Source: Phycisphaeraceae bacterium (lineage in GTDB: Bacteria; Planctomycetota; Phycisphaerae; Phycisphaerales; UBA1924). Taken from it: a DNA stretch of 64,000 nt. The stretch spans positions 2,418,001 to 2,482,000 of the forward strand of contig JACKHC010000001.1 of the NCBI GenBank assembly GCA_020639235.1, in the 5' to 3' direction. The notes beneath the pieces are model-generated. The model did no database searches. It saw only the letters and a list, made by a program, of their open reading frames with translations, and was not told where the DNA came from. Shown here piece by piece: positions 57,727 through 64,000 of the stretch (within the stretch, counting starts at the first letter, position 1; each line of letters opens with the position of its first letter). The position numbers were made by a program, and so were the translations under genes.

Positions 57727-59646
57727 ATGTCAAGGAAGTCGTCAGACAACATCAGCGCCAAGGAACCGAAGGTACTTCGTGTTGTTCTGAGCGAGGCCCG
57801 TCAGGCGGTTGACGCTTTCCTTCAGGCAGCTGTAGAAGACCCAATGCAGATGACCAAGGGCTTCTGTCGATTCGACCATGCCTTTGAGCGTCTTGGCGAC
57901 GACAATATCGTTTCCGCCTTTATTGAATCGTTGGATGACCGGGATGCCCATCGCCGCCTCGTTGCCGCCGCAATGCTGCGAGGCATGGCCGATCTTGGAT
58001 CCGTGAGTGTCAGCGATAGCAAGGCAGTATCCAGAGCGACACAGCTCTTGATTGAAGCAGTACGGCCAGGTGACACGGCCCTTCAGGCGCATGCCTGCTA
58101 TCTGATGGTGATCGGCGGTGCACCACCAGAAGCCGAGCCGTGGCTGAAACGGCTCATGGGTCATCAGGACGAACTGCTCAGGGTCATGGCAGCAGTGGCC
58201 AGAATCACGATCGCGCCCGCCAACGCGAGAGTAGTCGGCATGTTGCGTCGTGGATTGACTGAAGGCGATCCGCCGGTCGTTCTGATATCCGCCATCGGGC
58301 TGCTGTATGGCGACCCGTCCTCGGTTGAAGCTCGAGCAGCGATGATACCGATTCTGCTCAATGGGACAGCAGACCGGCGGTACGGCGTGCTGACAGCGAT
58401 TAAACAACAAGGAAGCGCGGCGAGTGGATTCGTAGATATCTTGCGCAGGCTGATCATTGACCCAACCGCATGTGCTGATGTTCGCGGCTATGCGGGTACG
58501 GTCTTGGGGTGGATCACAAGAGGCACCGATGACGCTACGGAAGCGCTGGCGACAATGTTGGAGTCCGAGGACCACACTTTGATTCAGGGGGCCATCATTG
58601 GCTTTGCTGAGGTTGGGTATATGCCTGATCGAGTGCTCGGCCGGTTGACGGATCTGATCTCGATTCAGAACGAAGATGTACGCGTCGCAGCGGTAGGTGG
58701 GCTGCGATTGATGGGGCCTCGCGCGCTGCCGGCGCTCCCGATTTTGCTGTCGCGTGTCGGTATCGATACCGATTCACGAAGTGCAGATGCGATTGCCGAC
58801 GCTCTTGCGGCGATGGGGCCCGCCGCCGCGCCGGACATCATCGCACTAATCAGAAAGTACGATTTCAGAACGCTTCCAACATTGGGTCTGGCGATGTCGC
58901 GTATGGGGGTCAATGGTGCCCTGGCGATCGCGGATGCGATCGGTTCTGAAGTTGATGTCCGTGTCACTAGCCTACTGGTCGTGATCATTCGCGATATGCC
59001 TCAGAGCGCGGTCGGTGCCGTCGTGCCTGCGCTCATCTCGCTTCTTGACCGGACAAACGACGGTACAGTGGCCAGCGCTGTCGTTATGGCCCTTGGCACC
59101 GCGGGTGATGCGGCAACGCCGGCTGTGCCCGCCCTGATCCGTTGCATGACCGCGGCTGATGACGAGTTGGCGTCCCGAATCGAGCGGGTCTTGCGAGGAA
59201 TCGGGTCGAGTACATTACCTGCTCTTGAAGAGGCACTCGTCTCCACTAACGAGAATAGTAGGCATCGATTGGCGGGCCTTACGGCCGCGCTTTGGAGCGG
59301 CGACCATGGCGTGTTCGAGGTCTATGAGAGCCTAGGCGATGACAGCGTGTGGGCAAGGCTCGAATGCGTGACGGATCTACTTGCAGAAAGTCCGATGTCG
59401 TTCAAAACGATGGAAACTGAGAGTGCACGCCGACGACAAGAGGGTAAAATTCCCGAGGGTTTCGCAATCTCAGAACGATCGTTGCTGGATGCCGTAAGAA
59501 CCGTGGAGGTTCATCTCTCGCGTCGAATGGTGACAAGAACCAAAGGACGCCCGAGCAGCCTTGATACAGATGCCCATCAGGTTGTCGTGGAGGTAAAGGA
59601 GTATCTGCGGCGAAAGCGGCTCCTTCGACGCCACCAAACCGATTGA
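57727..59646 (+). CDS. HEAT-repeat protein (cargo)
   Basis: 639 residues, built almost wholly from HEAT-like helical repeats of about 35-40 residues (MLRGMADLGSVS, AAVGGLRLMGPRALPALPILL, VVMALGTAGDAATPAVPALI, IERVLRGIGSSTLPALEEAL). The C-terminal ~90 residues carry charged helices and a basic tail (EYLRRKRLLRRHQTD). No catalytic domain was seen. Such solenoids act as scaffolds. GC is lower than in the relaxase and ParB genes, and the position between mobility genes marks it as inserted cargo. The function is unknown. Confidence 0.75.
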   Translation: MSRKSSDNISAKEPKVLRVVLSEARQAVDAFLQAAVEDPMQMTKGFCRFDHAFERLGDDNIVSAFIESLDDRDAHRRLVAAAMLRGMADLGSVSVSDSKAVSRATQLLIEAVRPGDTALQAHACYLMVIGGAPPEAEPWLKRLMGHQDELLRVMAAVARITIAPANARVVGMLRRGLTEGDPPVVLISAIGLLYGDPSSVEARAAMIPILLNGTADRRYGVLTAIKQQGSAASGFVDILRRLIIDPTACADVRGYAGTVLGWITRGTDDATEALATMLESEDHTLIQGAIIGFAEVGYMPDRVLGRLTDLISIQNEDVRVAAVGGLRLMGPRALPALPILLSRVGIDTDSRSADAIADALAAMGPAAAPDIIALIRKYDFRTLPTLGLAMSRMGVNGALAIADAIGSEVDVRVTSLLVVIIRDMPQSAVGAVVPALISLLDRTNDGTVASAVVMALGTAGDAATPAVPALIRCMTAADDELASRIERVLRGIGSSTLPALEEALVSTNENSRHRLAGLTAALWSGDHGVFEVYESLGDDSVWARLECVTDLLAESPMSFKTMETESARRRQEGKIPEGFAISERSLLDAVRTVEVHLSRRMVTRTKGRPSSLDTDAHQVVVEVKEYLRRKRLLRRHQTD

Positions 59647-59696
59647 CATGCCAGTGTGCTTGTGCCACCTCTAGCGGTGATCACAAGCGAAAGCAC

Positions 59697-60077
59697 ATGG
59701 CAATGGATACGAGGACTCCACACTTTGATCCGACGGGGATCCCCTTCCCGAGCGACGCCATCACTCTGGGTCAGATGCGGGCCCGAGAGCCCGACAACTT
59801 TCGTCCCGGCAATCTGGATCGAATTGACGCGAAGGGTATTGATGCCATTGCGACACACAGGTGGGAACTGAGGCTCGCCGAAAAGGCATTCGCTGAAGTC
59901 CTGAGTCTGCCAAATCCGCTTCCCTACGACGACCGGCGAAACATCGTAGAGATGCTCAATCGTGCCTACAAGCTCTTCGGTGTGAGTTCCGGCATTCAAC
60001 AGACATGGCAACTCGTGCGTAGTTTCGAGGGAGCGGCTGCAGAGCAAGCCAGACAGATCAGCGGCAGGTCTCACTGA
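59697..60077 (+). CDS. Hypothetical protein
   Basis: 126 residues from the ATG at 59697; the frame is open to a TTG at 59643, but no good ribosome binding site decides. It contains FDPTGIPFPSDAI, MRAREPDNFRPGNLDRID and a helical C-terminal half (NIVEMLNRAYKLFGV). No family recognised. It follows the HEAT gene by about 50 bases and has similar GC, so the two are probably one cargo unit. Confidence 0.55.
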   Translation: MAMDTRTPHFDPTGIPFPSDAITLGQMRAREPDNFRPGNLDRIDAKGIDAIATHRWELRLAEKAFAEVLSLPNPLPYDDRRNIVEMLNRAYKLFGVSSGIQQTWQLVRSFEGAAAEQARQISGRSH

Positions 60078-60108
60078 CGCTCAAAGAGCATCTTGTCCCC
60101 CGCCTAGC

Positions 60109-60145
60109 CAACATCCTCCGTTCCGCAATTTTATTGCGGATGTTG
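60109..60145. terminator. Nested hairpin after the cargo genes
   Basis: CAACATCC pairs with GGATGTTG, and inside this CCGCAA pairs with TTGCGG around TTTTA. It is 32 bases after the stop of the hypothetical gene. No T run follows, so it could also be a site for a DNA-binding protein. Confidence 0.45.
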
Positions 60146-60285
60146 AGCGTTACGTCTCTTCACTTCTAAAACCTGCTGCAAAGACGCGATTCCGCGAAAC
60201 ACTGACCGCGGCAATCAAGAACGTGTCGGTGCAAGGGCATTCCCGTACCGGGTTGGTAGCGAAGTAGCCACAAGGAGGCATCATC

Positions 60286-60597
60286 ATGAGCAACCCCATC
60301 CGTAAACTTCTCAATCAGTGCAACACCGGATTCACGGTGGGCCAGAAGGTGCTGGTGACCGTCTGCGCGCTACTCTATTTTCTGAGCCCCTTGGACCTCT
60401 TGCCCGATGTGCCGATCATCGGCTGGCCGGACGACCTCTTCGCGCTGTACCTGATGATCCGCGTGTTGTTCGCCCCGACGCTGCCCAAGCCGCCGGGTCC
60501 GACGGCGGTCGGGGCGCTCGCGGTTCGCGCCCCGCGCCAGCCGATCCCGCAGGCCAGTGAGATCATCGATGTCGAGTACCGGGCGGTGCGGTCATGA
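60286..60597 (+). CDS. DUF1232 (YkvA-like) membrane protein
   Basis: 103 residues after a perfect AAGGAGG. The motif YFLSPLDLLPDVPIIGWPDD is the DUF1232 signature, a short hairpin-like membrane segment. Its role is not known. Overlaps parB by four bases (ATGA), so it is part of the ParB/coupling-protein operon. The tail (IPQASEIIDVEYRAVRS) is polar. Confidence 0.85.
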   Translation: MSNPIRKLLNQCNTGFTVGQKVLVTVCALLYFLSPLDLLPDVPIIGWPDDLFALYLMIRVLFAPTLPKPPGPTAVGALAVRAPRQPIPQASEIIDVEYRAVRS

Positions 60598-61412
60598 CCA
60601 GTACCTTCCGCATGGTTGCCATAGACCTGATCGAGCGCCGCCCCCAGGTCCGCGAGTCGTCGGGTCTGAGCGCCGAGGAACTGGTGGCGCTCGCCGCCAG
60701 TATCAAGGAGTCGGGCGGGATTCATCAGCCGCTGCTGGTGCGCCGCGAGGGCGAGCGGTTGATCCTGCTGGACGGCGAGCGGCGGCTGCGCGCGGCCAAG
60801 CTCGGCGGACTGACCGAAGTGCCGGTCGTGGTGACTGAGGAGTCGCTCACCGATGCTCAGGTGACGCACCGCCAGCTGGTGCTCGATGCGCAGCGCGTCG
60901 GCCTCGGCCCCGTCGAGCGTGCGGTCGCCGTCTCCCGTCTCATGGGCGAGGCGGGATGGACGGCGGATCAGACCGCGACCAAACTCAGCGTGTCACCGGC
61001 GAGCGTCACGCGCACGCTCGCGCTGCTCAAGCTCCCCGAGCCCATTCTCGCGCATGTCGCGGCGGGCCGGATCACCGCAGACGCGGCCTACATGCTCTCG
61101 CGCATCGACGACCCTGACGAGCAGATGCGCACCGCCGCGCAGGTGACCGAGGGTTTGCTGACTCGTGACGCGCTGCAGCGCAAGCTCCGCAGGGTGCGCG
61201 GCGGCAAGGGCAGGCCCGCCGCCGGGATCAAGTCGCGCGTCACGGTGGCGCTGGGGCCGGGCCGGTCGGTCACGGTGACGGGGGCGGGCCTCTCCATCGA
61301 AACCCTTATCGAATGGCTGGAACCCATGCTCGCCCGCGCCAAGAAGGCGAAAGGACAGGGCCTCACGCTTGCGACCTTTGTCCGAACGCTCAAGGACCAA
61401 GCCACCGCCTGA
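60594..61412 (+). CDS. parB: ParB-family protein
   Basis: 272 residues. The N-terminal ParB/Srx domain has RPQVRESSGLSAEELVALAA and the nucleotide/CTP-type motif GERRLRAAKLGG, with GPVERAVAVSRLM linking to a helix-turn-helix (DQTATKLSVSPASVTRTLAL). The C-terminal part is shorter than in chromosomal ParB. It could centre the element for partition or act as a regulator of transfer genes; no parA gene lies in the window and no parS-like 16-mer was recognised nearby. It is translationally coupled to the DUF1232 gene. Confidence 0.88.
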   Translation: MTSTFRMVAIDLIERRPQVRESSGLSAEELVALAASIKESGGIHQPLLVRREGERLILLDGERRLRAAKLGGLTEVPVVVTEESLTDAQVTHRQLVLDAQRVGLGPVERAVAVSRLMGEAGWTADQTATKLSVSPASVTRTLALLKLPEPILAHVAAGRITADAAYMLSRIDDPDEQMRTAAQVTEGLLTRDALQRKLRRVRGGKGRPAAGIKSRVTVALGPGRSVTVTGAGLSIETLIEWLEPMLARAKKAKGQGLTLATFVRTLKDQATA

Positions 61413-61425
61413 AAGGACTCATCCC

Positions 61426-62907
61426 ATGACACTCTTCAATCGACGTAAACAACACAAGCGCCGCTACGACCCGTGGGACCTGAGCGCGCCGCTGCTGTAC
61501 TGGGCCGACGGTGCGCCGTGGACCGTCGGCGACTCCTGCATGGGCACGCAGGTGTTCGGTTCGACCGGCTCGGGCAAATCCAGCGGCTCGATGGCGGCGA
61601 TGTGCCGGGCCATGCTGCGCGCCGGCTATGGCGGTCTCTTCCTGACCGTCAAGCCCGAGGACCGCGACACCTATGTGGGCTATGTGCGGGACGCGAAACG
61701 ACTCGATGACCTCTTGGTCTTCTCGCCCGATCACGGCGTGCGCTACAATTTTATTGCCGACGAGCAGCAGAACTCTGCCTCGCCGGTCGGGCTCGCCGAG
61801 AACCTCACCGCGCTGCTGATGACAGTCAGCGAACTGGGTGATCGCAAGCGCGGGGGTGGCGGTGGTGGGGGCGGGGGTCAGGACAACGAACGCTACTTCC
61901 GGCTGGAGGCCTCACGGCTGGCCCGCAACGGGCTGCTGGCGCTGGTGCTGTCGCGGCAGACCATCACGATCCCCGATCTGCACCGCCTGATCGTCACCGC
62001 GCCGCAGTCGCTGGAACAGGTCGCCAGCGCGTCGTGGCGTGAGGACTCGTTCTGCTACCAGTGCCTGCAGGCCGCCGAGCAGTCCCCCAAGTCCGAGTCG
62101 CTCAGGGCTGATTTCGAGCTGGCGCTGACGTACTTCCTGCGCGAGTGGCCGGCGCTGTCGCCCCGCACGCGCAGCGTGGTGCAGAGCACGCTGACTTCGA
62201 CGACGGACCTGCTCAGCCGCGGCGCGGCCCGCGACATGCTCTCCTCGCCGACGCCCAATGTCTCGCCCGACATGATGCACGATGGCGCGATCATGATCGC
62301 CGACTTCCCGGTCCTGCTCTATAGGGATGTCGGGGCGATGATCCAGGTGATCCTCAAGTTCATGTGGCAGCGCGCCCACGCGCGACGGGACATCGCCAAG
62401 AACCACCGCCCGACCTTCATCGTCGCCGATGAGAGCCAGATGCTGCTGGTCGATGCCGACCAGGACTTCCAGGCGATCGCGCGCAGCACGCGCACGGCGG
62501 TGGTGTACGCGACGCAGTCGGTGTCCGGCATGATCGATGCGCTGGGGCCCAACTCCGAGGCGCAGGTTCACTCGTTGCTTGCGAACATGCAGACGCGCCT
62601 CTGCCACCAGCAGACCGACATCCGCACCGTCGAGTACATGCAGCAGCTGATCGGAAGGCGCAGGCAACTGCTCATGAGTGGCAACCAGCCGCGCGACGCC
62701 AACTGGCTCGCGCCGCTGATCGGCCCCGAGCCGGGCGGTTCGGCGGGTTTCGGGGAGCAGTGGGAATACGAACTCCAAGCATCGGACCTCAACTCGCTGG
62801 CCAAGGGCGGCCCGCCGCACTTCGTCACCGAAGCCATCGCCTATCAGGGCGGCAAGCGCCTCCCCAACGGCAGGACCTGGATGCGCGTGCCGATCCGGCA
62901 ACGCTGA
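61426..62907 (+). CDS. VirD4/TraG-like coupling protein without membrane domain
   Basis: 493 residues, AAAGGA upstream of the ATG. Walker A is GSTGSGKSSG near 44, Walker B is FIVADESQ near 330, and the later QTDIRTVEYMQQLIG resembles the TraG/TrwB C-terminal helices. No transmembrane helix is present, unlike VirD4, so it may dock on a small partner (a two-to-four helix protein follows). It would hand the relaxase-bound strand to a type IV secretion pore. A run of nine Gly codons (around 61852-61880) makes a flexible loop and a long G-rich DNA tract. Confidence 0.88.
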   Translation: MTLFNRRKQHKRRYDPWDLSAPLLYWADGAPWTVGDSCMGTQVFGSTGSGKSSGSMAAMCRAMLRAGYGGLFLTVKPEDRDTYVGYVRDAKRLDDLLVFSPDHGVRYNFIADEQQNSASPVGLAENLTALLMTVSELGDRKRGGGGGGGGGQDNERYFRLEASRLARNGLLALVLSRQTITIPDLHRLIVTAPQSLEQVASASWREDSFCYQCLQAAEQSPKSESLRADFELALTYFLREWPALSPRTRSVVQSTLTSTTDLLSRGAARDMLSSPTPNVSPDMMHDGAIMIADFPVLLYRDVGAMIQVILKFMWQRAHARRDIAKNHRPTFIVADESQMLLVDADQDFQAIARSTRTAVVYATQSVSGMIDALGPNSEAQVHSLLANMQTRLCHQQTDIRTVEYMQQLIGRRRQLLMSGNQPRDANWLAPLIGPEPGGSAGFGEQWEYELQASDLNSLAKGGPPHFVTEAIAYQGGKRLPNGRTWMRVPIRQR

Positions 62908-62933
62908 GCCATTGACCATCAAGGAACCAACAC

Positions 62934-63539
62934 ATGCAGAAACAACAGCAGCAGCAACCAGAGCCCGGCGGGTGGACACCGGTCGAGGACGCGCGCAACG
63001 CCGCGGCGCTGCTCATGTTCGCGGCGCAGGTGCTGTCGGCGCCCGTCGAGCCTTTCCTGCGCACCCGGTTCGGCGTGAAGTATTTCGGGATGCCGTCGTT
63101 CTTCGCCTTCCTGTGCATCCCGGTATGGATGCTCCTCTGGCCGGAGAAGAGCCCGGCGGGCATCGTGATCTTCTGGGGACTGTTCGTCCTAATGCAGCTG
63201 CGGGCGCGGATCGAGAGCGCCCGCATGATGATGCGCGGCGACATCGTGCACACGCGCTACAACGGCAGGCCCCGCTTGGCAGCGATCCTGAGGCGCACGC
63301 CCGAGCACAAAATCAAATGCGATATCGAGCCGTGGGTCGTGATCATCGCCGGCGGGTTGCTGATGGCGGTCAGCCCTCCGCTGGGCAGCTACCTCATGCT
63401 CTCCGGCTTCTGCCTGGCCATCTGCGGCGGCGTCGCCGAGAGCGTCGACCGCGCCCGCGTCATGCAACTCCACGACGCGTGGCTGGAGCAACAGGCCCTC
63501 GCCGATCGATTCCGCGAAATGCAGGACAACCGCAAGTGA
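62934..63539 (+). CDS. Membrane protein, probable coupling-protein partner
   Basis: 201 residues behind AAGGAA. A Gln-rich lead (KQQQQQPEP) is followed by helices: FFAFLCIPVWMLLW, GIVIFWGLFVLMQL, then a cytoplasmic segment, VVIIAGGLLMAV and YLMLSGFCLAICGGV. I do not recognise the family. It directly follows the coupling protein that lacks its own membrane anchor, so it may supply that function, as seen with two-part coupling systems. Confidence 0.7.
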   Translation: MQKQQQQQPEPGGWTPVEDARNAAALLMFAAQVLSAPVEPFLRTRFGVKYFGMPSFFAFLCIPVWMLLWPEKSPAGIVIFWGLFVLMQLRARIESARMMMRGDIVHTRYNGRPRLAAILRRTPEHKIKCDIEPWVVIIAGGLLMAVSPPLGSYLMLSGFCLAICGGVAESVDRARVMQLHDAWLEQQALADRFREMQDNRK

Positions 63540-63570
63540 TAACTCATCACCTTCGAACAAGGAGCAACAC

Positions 63571-63882
63571 ATGAACTTCCGCGAGAATCTAAGCCGCAGC
63601 AAAGAAGTCCTGGGGGCGTACTTCCGTCAGGGGCTGCACGAACTCGGCTCGGTCTTCTACGGCCACGGCACGGCCGCGCAGCACCCCGAGTACGGCATGA
63701 TCGGCACCCGCACGCCCGGGCAGGTGGCCGATGGATTGCGCGCCGATCAGGAGGCAGGCCAGAGCAAGGACAACGCCGCGCCCTCGGCGCTCGACGCGCA
63801 TGTGAGCCATGCGCAGCAGCGGAGCGACGCAGAGCGTGACCACGAGCCGCAGCGCGACGATCCCTCGATCGAACGCGACTAG
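63571..63882 (+). CDS. Hypothetical soluble protein
   Basis: 103 residues behind AAGGAG. A helical N-terminus (FRENLSRSKEVLGAYFRQGL) and a polar, probably disordered tail (QAGQSK, QQRSDAERDHEPQRDD). No domain recognised. Spacing of about 30 bases to its neighbours puts it in the transfer operon. Confidence 0.65.
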   Translation: MNFRENLSRSKEVLGAYFRQGLHELGSVFYGHGTAAQHPEYGMIGTRTPGQVADGLRADQEAGQSKDNAAPSALDAHVSHAQQRSDAERDHEPQRDDPSIERD

Positions 63883-63923
63883 ACACGACCGTTTGTTGCA
63901 AGGTTGGTTTCACCCTCAAGAGA

Positions 63924-63943
63924 CCGCCGCGTCCGCGCGGCGG
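63924..63943. other. GC-rich hairpin between operon genes
   Basis: A perfect eight-base stem CCGCCGCG/CGCGGCGG with a four-base TCCG loop, immediately before the ribosome binding site of the next gene. It may slow ribosomes or RNA decay, or act as an attenuator. Confidence 0.45.
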
Positions 63944-63956
63944 CAGGAGTATCGCC

Positions 63957-64000
63957 ATGTCTGAAAATCGTCCCGATCGCCGCAAACGCGGCTGGTTCGC
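63957..64000 (+). CDS. Start of next transfer-operon gene (truncated by window)
   Basis: An ATG with CAGGAG eight bases upstream begins MSENRPDRRKRGWF and runs off the right edge. Only fourteen residues are visible, polar and basic, which would suit the cytoplasmic start of a membrane protein. No family can be given. Confidence 0.55.
   Translation, partial: MSENRPDRRKRGWF

Overview
Organism. The window is GC-rich DNA that looks like a planctomycete of the class Phycisphaerae (inference, no 16S seen). The evidence is: proteins ending in a dockerin-like 'VDVNDLNAVLANW' segment (19760-22366 and inside 33033-39719); exported proteins with a short PEP-CTERM-like tail ending in RRRR (23153-23737, 46012-46791); an ECF-like sigma factor of planctomycete type; a very large YD/RHS-repeat protein; and TPR-CHAT proteins next to a serine/threonine kinase.

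Layout. (1) 1-8.4 kb: a tightly coupled cassette of TPR-CHAT protease, membrane-anchored Ser/Thr kinase and a second TPR-CHAT protease. Both proteases have a PDZ-like domain inserted inside the CHAT domain, and their CHAT halves are almost identical. (2) 8.6 kb: tRNA-Asn with its terminator. (3) 8.8-19.7 kb: a surface-glycan type operon of overlapping genes: CgeB-like glycosyltransferase, two tandem GT-A-like paralogues, FkbM methyltransferase, two further SAM methyltransferases, a HldE-like nucleotidyltransferase-kinase with inverted domain order, and a GT2 glycosyltransferase, with one gene inserted on the opposite strand. (4) 19.7-24.4 kb: chromosomal-type genes (FG-GAP/dockerin protein, DUF1579, PEP-CTERM-like protein, YkgJ-type cysteine-cluster protein, a gene remnant). 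(5) 24.5-31.4 kb: an accessory island with lower GC in part: methyltransferase plus four-helix membrane protein, HNH endonuclease, and a unit bracketed by two ~63-bp direct repeats that carries an LRR-Roc-COR (Roco) protein and the stump of a tyrosine recombinase. (6) 31.4-42.5 kb: a mobile-element-type small gene, a membrane zinc-ribbon protein and the 2228-residue RHS protein with a low-GC C-terminal tip, divergent from a sigma factor and a secreted/anchored helical protein. (7) 42.6-45.5 kb: ArdC-like protein and an AbiE toxin-antitoxin pair with two inverted repeats in its promoter. (8) 46.0-46.9 kb: HTH regulator, exported L-type lectin-like protein, tRNA-Leu. (9) 46.9-64 kb: an integrative mobilizable or conjugative element: tyrosine integrase next to tRNA-Leu, small basic HTH protein, large AAA+ ATPase, DNA methyltransferase, MobF (TrwC-type) relaxase-helicase, HEAT-repeat cargo, ParB, VirD4/TraG-like coupling protein and small membrane proteins. 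It runs off the right edge.

How it works together. Region 1 looks like a trans-envelope signalling/proteolysis module: an exported protease next to a kinase with one membrane helix. Region 3 probably builds or decorates a cell-surface glycan. Regions 5-9 are accessory DNA carrying defence-type and mobility genes. The features most worth following up are the CHAT(PDZ)-kinase-CHAT(PDZ) cassette, the repeat-bracketed Roco unit, the TGTGC-based repeat system next to the integrase together with the large AAA+ ATPase it may control, and the RHS gene with poly-G tracts and a possible tip/immunity pair. All functional statements come from reading motifs by eye; no database search was run.
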